Assembly: GCF_025200925.1 (NCBI RefSeq)
Contig: NZ_CP104174.1
Location: 806,001-870,000 of the forward strand
Direction of reading: 5' to 3'
DNA from: Bradyrhizobium sp. CB1015
GTDB lineage: Bacteria; Pseudomonadota; Alphaproteobacteria; Rhizobiales; Xanthobacteraceae
DNA: 64,000 nt
Below the pieces are notes generated by a model that saw only the letters and a program-made list of their open reading frames with translations, made no database searches and was not told the origin of the DNA. Numbering within the stretch: the first letter of the stretch is position 1; each line of letters starts with the position of its first letter. The position numbers and the translations under genes are program-made. Of the stretch, positions 7,903 to 16,792 are shown one piece after another.

Positions 7903-10362
7903 CTACGAAAGGGTCCACTCCCGATAACCGAGATTGTTGTCGGCGCGGACAAGATCCGCGACGACCACGGGACCGGTAGCACATGGCAGGGTGGACCCCG
8001 AATCGATGTTGCTGCGGTCGCCTGCGACCGTCGCGCGGGCGAGCAAAGCGTTTCTCTTCCCGGCGTGTGGTGTCCATCTGAAGGGCCCGAATTTCACCGA
8101 GGCCCCATTGGGTACGTGGCGCTGCGTCGTGTCGCCATCGAGCAGTTCCCAGCCGGTCGATGCGGTATTCCAGACATCGGCGGCATCGTCAGTGGCCGCG
8201 AACACGCTGACCGTCGCACCGTTCGCCGGCTGGGTGCCGCGGTTGCGGAGAATGACGTAGACATAGTTGACATAGCCCGGGCGCGGCGCCTCATGTGGCG
8301 CGCCGTCACCCTCGCTGTGCTGGACCCATAGCACGCCGGGAAGCGCTGACCAAGTGTCGCTGTATTGGTATTCTCCCTTGCGTCCATCGTCGACGTAAAT
8401 ATCGATCGGCGGTGCGCTGCCCGGCTTGTTTTGGCCGGGCGAAGAGGCCTGATACAGACCCTGTTGCTCGAAAGTCCAGCGGACAACCTTGTGCAGCATT
8501 CCGCCGCGTCGTGTCGCTCCCTCATAGTCGAGATCGGGCGTGCCGACATCTGCGTCCATGAGGGCGGTCGCGAATTGGGTCGCTTCGCCTGTCGGCTCCG
8601 TTTCAACGGCCCCGAGCGAAGCTATGGCGCGGACGATGAGGTAAGCAATGTAATATGCGGCCGCCCGGCGGCGCTCGAGGTCCGGCTCGCGTGCCGGATT
8701 GCTGCGAACCGCATCACCGCCCGCGGCGAGATAGAGCCGGAACAGGGTGCTCGACAGGATCTGCTCGGAAATGTAGCCGGCGGGATCACGGACGCCGTAA
8801 GTGGGTGCGGGTTTCTCATAGAGCGTACCGCTCCAGCCCCAGCCTTGCTCGACCTTGCGGTCGTGCCGCCGCAACGGCAGCTGGACAAAGGGGAACGTCA
8901 CCCCACGCCACGCCTTCGGGAGCTTCGACGCCGGATCACACATGATCGCTCCGAGCGCGTCGCCGGCGCTGTGAGCGAAATCGAATTCGGTCGACCCGGT
9001 CGCGGCAAGGATCAGGACATGACAGAACTCGTGCCATACGAAGCGCACGTCCGCGACGAGCCCCAAGGGGTGCTTCCAGGTGTCCGAAAGATCTGCGAGG
9101 GCAAACAGCATCGCGACGTTCCAGGGCCGCTGTGCCGTATCGCCCAGAAACGGCGTTACGTAGGCATTGATGCCGCGGCCGTCATGTGCGCCGGACCCTG
9201 CCAGGAGCTTGGCTCGATGGTCGACGGTCAGGGGCAGCCTGACATCATGGAAGTGATCTTGCAGGCCGAAGCCGAATCCGCGGATCAGTCGCATCATGGA
9301 ATCGCAATGACAGTAGGCGCTGACCGCAGCGAATTCATTCGTTCGAGCCGAGAAGGCGAATGGGGGTACCTGCTCCGGCGGATCGTATTTCTCGCCGAGC
9401 GCAGCCGGCTCGCGCACCGTTACCCGCGGACCGGACAGCCTGCGCTGTCCGCCACCGGCGTGTTCGAGGTCAAGCAGTGCAACGGGGTCGCGCTGTTGGT
9501 CGAGAGTGGCGCCGCCGCTGTCAGGTCGTATGTGGAACGCGCCTGTCTTGCTGGAGGGATCGCTAAGGAAGGCATACCCGGCGCACGCCGACGCGATTGG
9601 GGTCTTGCGGATAAGCCTGGCCGCGAGAGGATCAAAGAGGACCCGGTGCGCAATCGAGTCGCCGCTTGCCACCGGCAGGAAAACCGTGGCGCTGGCCGCC
9701 AAGCCAAGCCCGCCATTCTCGTACACGGTGCTGGGCTCGCTTCGATGATACGTAACGAGTCGTCCATCTGCGATTGCGTCCGGCGACACAAAGCCCAGGA
9801 CAGGGCCGAGCCAGCCTGCGATCTTTTCCGCGTCAAGGCTGTCGGCCCACTCCGGCTTGAAATCGCGAAACGCCCTTTCCGCGAAGCCCGGCTTGATCGA
9901 CAGATTGGCATTCATGAGCAATGTCGATCGGGCACTGGTGATCTGCCACCGGCCGGTCTGCCGCCCGTAATGTGCGACGACACGGATGCTGCCTCCTTGA
10001 ACATCGGGGACGAAACTCCTCTTTGTGACCTCGGTCGGAAATGTTTGCTGACACCAGACGACCGTCGTCTCGATCCCGCCATTGCGCTTCAGTTCGCGGC
10101 GCTGTGACCATCGAAATCTTGATTTGTCGGATCGGCCGGAGCCGTTGGAATCGGCCGTGTCGTCGAGGTGGTCCAAATCGTCGGGGCTGAGCGGCAGCAA
10201 AGGCCGATCGGGGTGGGACGCCAGCCTCAGATACGCGACCGCGGCTCGCTGCGCTGACACGTCAGGGTCTGCCACCGCCGGCGTCTGCAGATGGCGCAAC
10301 TCACGGACAACCCCGTCCGCATCCTTCTCAATCAGAAGATCTGGTTCTTGCGGAAGATTCAT
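7903..10362 (-). CDS. Large HExxH metallopeptidase-like protein with C-terminal CARDB-like domain
   Basis: 819 residues, starting at an ATG at 10362 and reading away from the VOC gene. A zincin-type HEFCH lies at about 443-447, followed by GSTEFDFAHSAGDALGAI. Glu458, His463 and Asp467 are candidate third ligands, so the clan cannot be fixed. The C-terminal part (about 690-790) has the beta-rich segment VNYVYVILRNRGTQPANGATV, typical of CARDB-like adhesion domains found behind secreted proteases. No clear N-terminal signal peptide is present (it opens MNLPQEPDLLIEKDADGVV). Its 3' end nearly meets the PAP2-type gene. I cannot assign it to a named family, and peptidase activity is an inference from the motif alone. 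Confidence 0.65.
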   Translation of the reverse strand: MNLPQEPDLLIEKDADGVVRELRHLQTPAVADPDVSAQRAAVAYLRLASHPDRPLLPLSPDDLDHLDDTADSNGSGRSDKSRFRWSQRRELKRNGGIETTVVWCQQTFPTEVTKRSFVPDVQGGSIRVVAHYGRQTGRWQITSARSTLLMNANLSIKPGFAERAFRDFKPEWADSLDAEKIAGWLGPVLGFVSPDAIADGRLVTYHRSEPSTVYENGGLGLAASATVFLPVASGDSIAHRVLFDPLAARLIRKTPIASACAGYAFLSDPSSKTGAFHIRPDSGGATLDQQRDPVALLDLEHAGGGQRRLSGPRVTVREPAALGEKYDPPEQVPPFAFSARTNEFAAVSAYCHCDSMMRLIRGFGFGLQDHFHDVRLPLTVDHRAKLLAGSGAHDGRGINAYVTPFLGDTAQRPWNVAMLFALADLSDTWKHPLGLVADVRFVWHEFCHVLILAATGSTEFDFAHSAGDALGAIMCDPASKLPKAWRGVTFPFVQLPLRRHDRKVEQGWGWSGTLYEKPAPTYGVRDPAGYISEQILSSTLFRLYLAAGGDAVRSNPAREPDLERRRAAAYYIAYLIVRAIASLGAVETEPTGEATQFATALMDADVGTPDLDYEGATRRGGMLHKVVRWTFEQQGLYQASSPGQNKPGSAPPIDIYVDDGRKGEYQYSDTWSALPGVLWVQHSEGDGAPHEAPRPGYVNYVYVILRNRGTQPANGATVSVFAATDDAADVWNTASTGWELLDGDTTQRHVPNGASVKFGPFRWTPHAGKRNALLARATVAGDRSNIDSGSTLPCATGPVVVADLVRADNNLGYREWTLS

Positions 10363-10493
10363 AGCTCACCTCAAGGGGGTCTCGATCTCCGGCACGACTG
10401 AGGCAAGCATGCATCGGGCGGTGGCCCAAAGCAAGGTTCGTTCCGCCAGATGGAAAAGTAGTGGAAGAACAGACCTCTATGTCCAACCCTCGG

Positions 10494-10853
10494 TCACGCG
10501 CCGCGCAACGGCCGGGCGAAGCTCAGTTCATGGCCATCGGGGTCGGTGAGATGGAAGTAGCGCTCGCCCCATTCCGCATCGCGCGGCGTGGTCGAGGGCT
10601 GCCATCCCGCCGCGCGCGCCTGCTCATAGGTGGCGTCGACATCGGCGACATGGAAGATGACGCGGCCCCACCAGGACCAGCGCTTGTCGTCCGGCTGCGC
10701 CGTCAGATTGAGATAGCCGCTGCCGGCGCGAAAGCTCGTGAATGCTGCGGCTTCGCCGCCATAGAGAAGCGCGAACCCGAGCGAGCGGTAGAAGTGCACG
10801 GCGCGTGCCATGTCATGGGTGCCGAGCGTGATGGCGCTGATGCTCTCGATCAT
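10494..10853 (-). CDS. VOC-fold (glyoxalase/bleomycin-resistance-like) protein
   Basis: 119 residues from the ATG at 10853, which has GGAG about ten bases upstream on the minus strand and begins at the conserved strand MIESISAITLGTHDMARAV. It has a single VOC module pair: FYRSLGF in the first half, GRVIFHVADVD in the middle, and the closing YFHLTDPDGHELSF whose Glu is a usual metal ligand. Members include dioxygenases, lyases and drug-binding proteins, and the substrate is not predictable. The 131 bases between this gene and the start of the HExxH gene hold nothing recognisable. Confidence 0.82.
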   Translation of the reverse strand: MIESISAITLGTHDMARAVHFYRSLGFALLYGGEAAAFTSFRAGSGYLNLTAQPDDKRWSWWGRVIFHVADVDATYEQARAAGWQPSTTPRDAEWGERYFHLTDPDGHELSFARPLRGA

Positions 10854-10994
10854 GTGGGCTGCTCCGCCAAGAGGGACCTGGGCGCATTGTACGGCCGCCT
10901 TGCTTGGCTTGCAGATGATCTCCTCCGCCTTGCGGCTGGCGAACCGCATCCTGCTCTGCTATGAGGAGGCCGAACCCGCAGCTCCGGGTTCCGC

Positions 10995-11071
<77 letters not shown>

Positions 11072-11087
11072 TTCTTTATAATGTCCA

Positions 11088-11165
11088 GCCCGGACACATA
11101 GGTAACAGACCGTACCTGAGACATGGGTAACAACCTCGTGCCGAACGGGTTGTCGAGGGTTGCAG
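11088..11165 (-). mobile_element. Left-over IS481-type element end
   Basis: Contains GCCCGGACACATAGGTAAC (11088-11106) and CGTACCTGAGACATGGGTAAC (11111-11131), then a piece coding on the minus strand for LDNPFG, the same residues as the C-terminal end of the transposase at 11333-12538. It matches the right end of that element (12570-12612) in inverted orientation along about 43 bases. Either it is a relic of another copy, or it is the true outer left end separated from the gene by about 180 bases of other sequence. Confidence 0.6.
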
Positions 11166-11332
11166 GTACTCCGCGCACTCATGGCGCCGCCCATTATTGC
11201 TCGGCCCGCACATTCGCCGTCAACCCCGCGCGCCCAAGGGGCGCGCCCCTGGCGGGCTTCGGGGGTTGACCGCTCGGTGCGGCCATGCAAGGGGGCTGCC
11301 ATGCCAAGAACGAGCAAGAGTGCCTATCTCAG

Positions 11333-12538
11333 TCAGGGCGATGATGTCGTACCGGAGACATCGGTGACAGGCCTCGGGCCGAACGGGTTGTCGAGGGGTT
11401 GCAAGGTCTTTTGCTCAAGGTCGAAGTATCCCAGGTCGTAGTGCATGAAGCTGACGAGCCAAATGCCGTCGTCGACTTCCTTGATACCGAGCTTCTGGCC
11501 GGCCAGCACGATGGAGATGTTGATTTTCTTGCGATGCAGGCAAAGGCGGCCGCAGGATGTGATGACGACGTCGCGATCGTGGAAGGGATAGGACAGTTCG
11601 GGCAGGCCATCGTAGTGGCGCGCTGACGCGGTGTAGAGCTCGGCAGGGCACTTCATGTCGAGCGCCTCGTGGGGACGTTCGGCATTGAACTCGTGCAGGA
11701 AGCGGTCAAAGCGATCCTGCTGCTGCAGGCTGTTGAACCCAGGCGGTCTAGTCGCTTCCTTTTTGAGCGTGAGATGCATGCGCTCATGACGGCCGTTCTG
11801 TTGTGGATGGCCGGGCTTGATCCGCTCGATCGCAATGCCGAGCCTGAGCCACCACACCGATAGCTTCGAGAGGTTGAACAAGGCATTGGGACTAGCAAAG
11901 GGCACGCCATTGTCGGAGCGGATGGCCAGCGGCAAACCACGTTCGCGGAACAGCCGCTCGAAGGCGGTAATGGCAGGGTCTTCGCGCGTTGAGTCCAGCG
12001 CTTCACAGAGCAGCAGGAAGCGCGAGGCATGATCGCTGACGGTCAGTGGGTAACAGTACTGGCCATTGCCGAGCCTGAACTCGCCCTTGAAGTCGACACA
12101 CCACAGATCATTGGCAAGCGTGCCCTGCGACAGCGGCGTGCCGCGCGCGCGGTGGCGCGACCCGCCGCCGCGCTTGACCAGGCCGTGGCGATCGAGCACC
12201 GCATGAATGGTGCTCTTGGCGGGAACCCTGACCTCGCCATCGAGCCGGCGCACCAGCAGTTCGCGGATCTTGCGGGCGCCCCAGTGCGGCTTCTCGCTCT
12301 TCAGCCGGACGATCAGGGTCTCGAGCTGCTGCGGGAGCTGGTTGGCATAGCGTATCGGCCGCCTGGAGCGGTCGCTCAACGCCTCCAGCCCGTGCTCCTT
12401 ATAGCGGCAGAAAATCTTGTACCCGGTCTTGCGGGAGATGCCGAACTCCCGGCACACCGCGGTCATGGCTTCCCCATCCAGAAGCCGGGCGACAAAGCGC
12501 AGGCGCTCTTCCATTACCGAACTCGCTTTCCACGGCAT
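11333..12538 (-). CDS. IS481-family DDE transposase
   Basis: 401 residues, apparently intact, starting at ATG 12538. An N-terminal helix-turn-helix (AVCREFGISRKTGYKIFCRY, about 28-47) precedes a second helical segment and an rve-type integrase core with the full triad: Asp149 in CVDFKGEF, Asp209 in RSDNGVPF and Glu252 in NGRHERMH. The last residues are coded through the left inverted-repeat zone, so the stop may lie just outside the mobile unit. The protein should cut and join the element ends; no inactivating change was seen. Confidence 0.92.
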   Translation of the reverse strand: MPWKASSVMEERLRFVARLLDGEAMTAVCREFGISRKTGYKIFCRYKEHGLEALSDRSRRPIRYANQLPQQLETLIVRLKSEKPHWGARKIRELLVRRLDGEVRVPAKSTIHAVLDRHGLVKRGGGSRHRARGTPLSQGTLANDLWCVDFKGEFRLGNGQYCYPLTVSDHASRFLLLCEALDSTREDPAITAFERLFRERGLPLAIRSDNGVPFASPNALFNLSKLSVWWLRLGIAIERIKPGHPQQNGRHERMHLTLKKEATRPPGFNSLQQQDRFDRFLHEFNAERPHEALDMKCPAELYTASARHYDGLPELSYPFHDRDVVITSCGRLCLHRKKINISIVLAGQKLGIKEVDDGIWLVSFMHYDLGYFDLEQKTLQPLDNPFGPRPVTDVSGTTSSP

Positions 12539-12612
12539 CTACACCTCCCGCAGAACAAAAGCGGAAAGTGTAACCCATGTGTCCGGTACGAGTTGTCACC
12601 TATGTCTCGGGC
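11333..12612 (-). mobile_element. IS481-family insertion sequence (ends approximate)
   Basis: One transposase gene flanked by related ends: CGTACCGGAGACATCGGTGAC at 11348-11368 on the left, and on the right GTAACCCATGTGTCCGGTACG (12570-12590) plus a second motif at 12595-12612, both in inverted orientation to the left end. Such doubled ACAT-GGT-AC motifs are seen in IS481-type ends. No clear target-site duplication could be read, because the left side carries an extra end copy at 11088-11165. Confidence 0.7.
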
Positions 12613-13122
12613 CGCTCAATAACTCCTGCCAGCCAAATTAAGCGGATCTCGCCCTGCCGGTAACGGATGGGTAACGCAAGTGCCTGCGGCCCTTCGCGCT
12701 GACTGCAGGCATGCAGTCGCGGGCAGGCGCCGCGACGTCGTTGAGGCGGTGGCGCCGACTGGTGCGCAGCCCGCCGTTGGTGGTTGATGAAGCGAGGGCC
12801 TGCGACGTGAGGCGCGCAATCGATATTGGTATTGGCGGAGGCCACAACAGGTTCGCCGCCCATTTAGCCGCAAAAACTCGCCGCCGCGGATGTCCAGAAG
12901 GACTTCGAGGAATGGCAGAAGGTCCAGCTGCCGTGGACACCTGATGCCCCGGATTGATGTGCAAGGTGCCGGCAGGCGGCTCGCAAGCGCTGGGAGCGTA
13001 ACCGGCATGCGCGCCGATTTGCTCAGCGGGCGCGAAAATTGCTAACAGGGACAATTGCAGGGACCTGCCTGGTTCTCCTGCCTGTAACCCTGCCATACCT
13101 AGCCACATCCCGGAGACCATTG
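12613..13122. other. Gene-poor stretch downstream of the IS
   Basis: About 510 bases without a supported gene. One short frame, 12868 to 12957 on the plus strand, ends DFEEWQKVQLPWTPDAPD and looks protein-like, but it has no start and a stop directly upstream. It may be the tail of a gene destroyed by the insertion. CGGAGA at 13111-13116 is the ribosome binding site of the next gene. Confidence 0.4.
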
Positions 13123-14262
13123 ATGCCTTTCGACCTGATCCTGCGCGGGGGGCGGGTGATCGACCCGTCCCAGAAGCTCGACGCCGTGACCGATGTCGCC
13201 TTCGCCGGCGGCAAGGTCGCCGCGATCGGCAGCGCCCTCAAGGCGGATCCGGGCACCGAGGTGCGCGACGTCTCGCGGTTCATCGTCTCGCCGGGGCTGA
13301 TCGATCTGCACACCCATGTCTATTGGGGCGGCACCTCGCTCGGCATCGATGCCGAGGAATTCTGCCGCCTCTCCGGCGTCACCACGGCGGTCGATACCGG
13401 CAGCGCCGGTCCGGGCAATTTCGCCGGCTTCCGCAAGCATGTGATCGAGCCGAGCCAGGTCCGCATCCTCGCCTATTTGCACGTCTCGCATGCCGGCATC
13501 TTCGGCTTCTCGCACCGGATCATGGTCGGCGAGAGCGAGGAGCTGCGCCTGATGAATCCGATCGAGGCGGCCGAGGTGGCCGATGCCAACCGCGATCTCA
13601 TCGTCGGCATCAAGGTGCGCGTGGGCCTGCATTCCTCGGGCACCTCGGGCGCGGTGCCGCTCGACATCGCGCTCGAGGTCGCGAACGAGGTCGGCATGCC
13701 GCTGATGGCGCATATCGACCATCCGCCGCCGAGCTATGAGGACGTGCTGGCGCGGCTGCGTCCCGGCGACGTGCTGACCCATGCGTTCCGCCCATTCCCC
13801 AACACCCCGGCGACGGCGCAAGGCACGGTGAAGAAGGAAGTGCTGGAGGCGCGCGAGCGCGGCGTGCTGTTCGATATCGGCCACGGCAAGGGTTCGTTCG
13901 CGTTCAAGACCGCGCGCGCCATGCTCGCCAACGGCTTCTATCCCGACACGATCTCCTCCGACATCCATCAGCTCTGCATCGACGGCCCGGCCTATGACCA
14001 GGTCACGACCATGTCGAAGTTCTTGTGCATGGGCATGGAGCTGTCGGATGTGATCGCGGCATCGACGGTGAATGCGGCGATGGCGCTGCGACGTCCCGAG
14101 CTCGGCAGCCTCAAGCCCGGCAGCGTCGGCGACGCCACGCTGATTTCGGTGAAGCAAGGCCAGTTCGACTACGAAGACGTCGTCGGCGAGCACCTGATCG
14201 GCGACAGGAAGATCGTCTCGGAGGGAGTCGTGATCGGCGGCCGCTGGTGGCATCCGAACTGA
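13123..14262 (+). CDS. Amidohydrolase-superfamily metal-dependent hydrolase (deacetylase-like)
   Basis: 379 residues from ATG 13123, placed by CGGAGA seven bases upstream. The amidohydrolase order is complete: His63-x-His65 in LIDLHTHVYWGG, a candidate bridging Lys in IVGIKVRVG, His residues in MAHIDHP and DIGHG, and the last metal Asp in TISSDIH. It resembles the putative amidohydrolase/deacetylase group near dihydroorotase and D-aminoacylase. Two metals would activate water for amide or N-acyl hydrolysis. The natural substrate is unknown. It converges with the DoxX/DsrE/TlpA-like operon, whose last stop is eight bases away. Confidence 0.83.
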   Translation: MPFDLILRGGRVIDPSQKLDAVTDVAFAGGKVAAIGSALKADPGTEVRDVSRFIVSPGLIDLHTHVYWGGTSLGIDAEEFCRLSGVTTAVDTGSAGPGNFAGFRKHVIEPSQVRILAYLHVSHAGIFGFSHRIMVGESEELRLMNPIEAAEVADANRDLIVGIKVRVGLHSSGTSGAVPLDIALEVANEVGMPLMAHIDHPPPSYEDVLARLRPGDVLTHAFRPFPNTPATAQGTVKKEVLEARERGVLFDIGHGKGSFAFKTARAMLANGFYPDTISSDIHQLCIDGPAYDQVTTMSKFLCMGMELSDVIAASTVNAAMALRRPELGSLKPGSVGDATLISVKQGQFDYEDVVGEHLIGDRKIVSEGVVIGGRWWHPN

Positions 14263-14269
14263 GACGGCA

Positions 14270-14863
14270 CTAACCCTGCTCGCGATAGAATTGCAGGAGC
14301 TGGGCGCCCGCCGGCGAGAGCCAGTCGGGCGCCCCAGTGATGTAGCCTTCGACGCGGCCGCTCGTTCCGACCAGATAGGTGATGGGCATGCCGACGAGCG
14401 AGAACATCGCGGTCGATGCTTCGGCCGCCGCGCCGTAGGCATCGACATAGCAGGCGGGGTTCTGCACGGCGAGGCCGCCGAGAAATGCGCGGATCTTGCG
14501 CAGGTCTTTGGTGTCCGTGCAGATCGCGACGATGTCGAGCCGGTCGGGCCGCGATCCCGCAAGGCGTGCGAGCATGGGCAGATCGAGCTTGCAGGCCGCG
14601 CACCAGGTCGCCCAGAAGTTCACCAAAGTGATGCGGCCCGGCTTCGCCGCCACGGTGACGTCCTTGCCGTGCACGTCCTGGAGCCTGAGCTGTGGCATCA
14701 ATGCGCGCGGGCGGACCACCGTGAACTGGCTGCGGCCGGCCTCGAACACAGGCGGCCAGCTGTCCCGCGCGCGGCCGGCGTGCGGGACAGTGAGAGAGGC
14801 TGCCGCGGCCATCAGGATCGATCGCCGCGACAGCGTAACGCCTTCGCGTGCCGCATCACGCAT
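14270..14863 (-). CDS. TlpA/ResA-like thioredoxin-fold protein, exported
   Basis: 197 residues. An SRRSILMAAAAS stretch at 12-23 looks like a Tat-type signal peptide, so the protein probably works in the periplasm. The thioredoxin active site is WCAAC with Cys88 and Cys91, preceded by ITLVNFWAT, and the cis-Pro loop reads GMPITYLV. This is the TlpA/ResA arrangement used to reduce disulfides or cytochrome-type Cys pairs. The start overlaps the stop of the DsrE-like gene by eight bases, so the two are translationally coupled. It is the third and last gene of the operon that begins at 15766. Confidence 0.85.
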   Translation of the reverse strand: MRDAAREGVTLSRRSILMAAAASLTVPHAGRARDSWPPVFEAGRSQFTVVRPRALMPQLRLQDVHGKDVTVAAKPGRITLVNFWATWCAACKLDLPMLARLAGSRPDRLDIVAICTDTKDLRKIRAFLGGLAVQNPACYVDAYGAAAEASTAMFSLVGMPITYLVGTSGRVEGYITGAPDWLSPAGAQLLQFYREQG

Positions 14864-15317
14864 GGATATAGGCCCAGCCCTTCAGTTGCAGATCGACGAC
14901 GCGACCGATGCCGAATGGGACGAGGCTCGCGCCTGATATCAGCGGGATCGAGATCTGCTCCTTGGCTTCGGCGATCGCCTTTGACGAGGCGCACATGCTG
15001 TAGGTGAGATTGGGCAGCGATTGCCGCAGCGTCGCGAGCGGCTCGACCAGCGGCGTCTTGTCGGCGCGGAAGACGTCGATGCCCTTGCCGTTGGCGACGA
15101 CCTCGATCAGCAGTCGCGCGCCCCTGTCGGCAAAATGCTTGGAGAGGTTGGCCGAGTAGCTGATCGCGTGCCCCATGACATAGGGCTCGTTGCTGTCGAT
15201 CAGGATCACGACGGCCTCAGTGAGGCGGTCCTCCTTGCCGGCGGCCGCGCCGCCGGCCGTGAGGATCGCGGTGCCGGCGAGCAGGCCCCTGCGGGACCAT
15301 CGGGTGGCAGAGATCAT
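14856..15317 (-). CDS. DsrE/DsrF-like sulfur-relay family protein, probably exported
   Basis: 153 residues from ATG 15317. The N-terminus has SRRGLLAGTAILTAGG, a Tat-like signal. The DsrE fold follows, with the family Cys at 109 (LTYSMCASS), the residue that carries persulfide in DsrE/TusD proteins. A surviving active Cys in an exported member suggests periplasmic sulfane-sulfur or thiol handling. It lies 20 bases after the DoxX-type gene and overlaps the thioredoxin-fold gene. No TusB/TusC partners are in the window, so it is not the tRNA-thiolation complex. Confidence 0.75.
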   Translation of the reverse strand: MISATRWSRRGLLAGTAILTAGGAAAGKEDRLTEAVVILIDSNEPYVMGHAISYSANLSKHFADRGARLLIEVVANGKGIDVFRADKTPLVEPLATLRQSLPNLTYSMCASSKAIAEAKEQISIPLISGASLVPFGIGRVVDLQLKGWAYIHA

Positions 15318-15337
15318 GGCGACGGCGCTCCTGCCGG

Positions 15338-15766
15338 TCAGAACTGCCGCGGCGTGATCGGGGCCTTGCTGTTGCGTCCCCACAGCACGAACAGGCTGAG
15401 TACCAACAGGACCACATTGAGCGGCGTCACCGCGCCCTCGCCGCGCGAGAGGTGGAACAAGAGCGCAATCACCTGCAGCACCGAGCAGCCGAGCGCAGCG
15501 AGCACCGTCAGCCGCGGCAGGATCCGCGTCAGGGCCGGCAGCAGGATGCCGATGCCGCCGGCGAGATCGACCAGCGCGATGGAGCGAACGAACGTTTCGG
15601 AATACTGGCCGGCCCACGGCATCATCGCGGCCAGCTGGGGGATCGGCGTGGTCAGCTTGACGAACCCCGCTGAGATGAAGACGAAGGCAAGGACGATTTG
15701 GGCGGCCCAGAGGCCGATACGAAGGGCCCGGCCCGGGGTGGCGGTCTCGACGGTGGTTGTGGACAT
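15338..15766 (-). CDS. DoxX-family membrane protein
   Basis: 142 residues from ATG 15766, with GGAG about nine bases upstream on the minus strand. Four hydrophobic helices are visible, starting with GLWAAQIVLAFVFISAGFVKL, a typical DoxX first helix. DoxX proteins are small inner-membrane parts of quinone-linked redox or thiosulfate-oxidising systems and of membrane oxidoreductase complexes. It is the first gene of a three-gene operon with the DsrE-like and thioredoxin-fold genes and is divergent from a LysR regulator gene (gap 103 bases), which probably controls it. Confidence 0.85.
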   Translation of the reverse strand: MSTTTVETATPGRALRIGLWAAQIVLAFVFISAGFVKLTTPIPQLAAMMPWAGQYSETFVRSIALVDLAGGIGILLPALTRILPRLTVLAALGCSVLQVIALLFHLSRGEGAVTPLNVVLLVLSLFVLWGRNSKAPITPRQF

Positions 15767-15869
15767 GGTGGTTCTCCAGGATGTGAGGGTTGCCACCATT
15801 TGATGGTTTCTCCGTTTTTGATCATTATATGTTCTGGGAGTAGTTCCTTTCCTGGATGTTGATGATCTC

Positions 15870-16754
15870 ATGGATTCCTTGGTCAGCATGAGGGTGTTTT
15901 GCCTGGTCGCGGAGCTGAAGAGCTTTGCGGCTGCGGCGCAGCGCCTGCGCATCTCCCCCGCCATGGCGAGCAAGCATGTGATGCAGCTCGAGAAGCGGCT
16001 GGCCACGCGGCTGCTCAACCGGACCAGCCGGCGCGTCAGCCTGAGCGAGAGCGGTGCGCTCTACTTCGAGCAGGCCCGGCAGATGCTGGATTCGCTCGAC
16101 GAGGTCGAGGCCGCCGTCAGCAAGGCGAGCGTCGTGCCGCGCGGCACGCTGCGGCTGACCGCGCCGGTGTGGATGGCGAATGCGATCTTCGCGGGCGTGC
16201 TCGCAGACTATCAGGCGCGCTATCCGGAGGTGCGCCTCGACATCGATCTCAGCGGGCGCCTCGTCAATCTGGTCGAGGAGGGTTTTGATCTCGCCTTGCG
16301 CGCGACGGGCGCACCCGATGAGGCGCTGATCGCGCGCCCGATCACCAGCGTCCCGTTCCACCTGGTGGCCACCCCCGCCTTCCTCAAACGCGCGGGCCGA
16401 CCGAAGACGTTCGCCGATCTCTCCGGCCAGCCCCTGTTGCACTACGCGCTCTATCCGGGCGAGAGCTTCTCCTTGAACACGAACGGCACGGTCGAGACCG
16501 TCAAGCTCAACCCGGTGCTGCGCAGCGGCAACGAAACGCTGCTCCACATGGCCGCGCTGGAAGGCATGGGCTTCGCCTTCCTGCCGAAATGGCTGGTCAC
16601 CGACGACATCGCCGCTGGACGTCTCATGCACATCCTGCCTGACGTGGTCATCTTCGAGGGCCGGCTGTTCGCGGTCTATCCAAGCCGCAAATATCTCTCC
16701 GCGAAGGTGCGGACCTTCATCGACTTCGTCGCCGCAGACAAGCGGATGAGGTAG
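15870..16754 (+). CDS. LysR-family transcriptional regulator
   Basis: 294 residues, standard length. The winged helix at 1-60 reads SMRVFCLVAELKSFAAAAQRLRISPAMASKHVMQLEKRL, and the effector domain starts near RGTLRLTAPVWMANAIF (about 91-107). The subgroup resembles CrgA-like aromatic or redox regulators. It lies back to back with the DoxX/DsrE/TlpA-like operon across a 103-base AT-richer gap, the classic LysR layout, so that operon is the likely target. The effector is unknown. Confidence 0.92.
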   Translation: MDSLVSMRVFCLVAELKSFAAAAQRLRISPAMASKHVMQLEKRLATRLLNRTSRRVSLSESGALYFEQARQMLDSLDEVEAAVSKASVVPRGTLRLTAPVWMANAIFAGVLADYQARYPEVRLDIDLSGRLVNLVEEGFDLALRATGAPDEALIARPITSVPFHLVATPAFLKRAGRPKTFADLSGQPLLHYALYPGESFSLNTNGTVETVKLNPVLRSGNETLLHMAALEGMGFAFLPKWLVTDDIAAGRLMHILPDVVIFEGRLFAVYPSRKYLSAKVRTFIDFVAADKRMR

Positions 16755-16792
16755 CGCCTTACGGCACCGCGAGATCGGCAGCGTGGAGGCTG

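Noticed and set aside
8365..10107. Plus-strand open frame of 580 residues opposite the HExxH gene
   Set aside because: Arg/Gly-rich shadow frame without motifs; the minus-strand protein has HEFCH and a CARDB-like domain.
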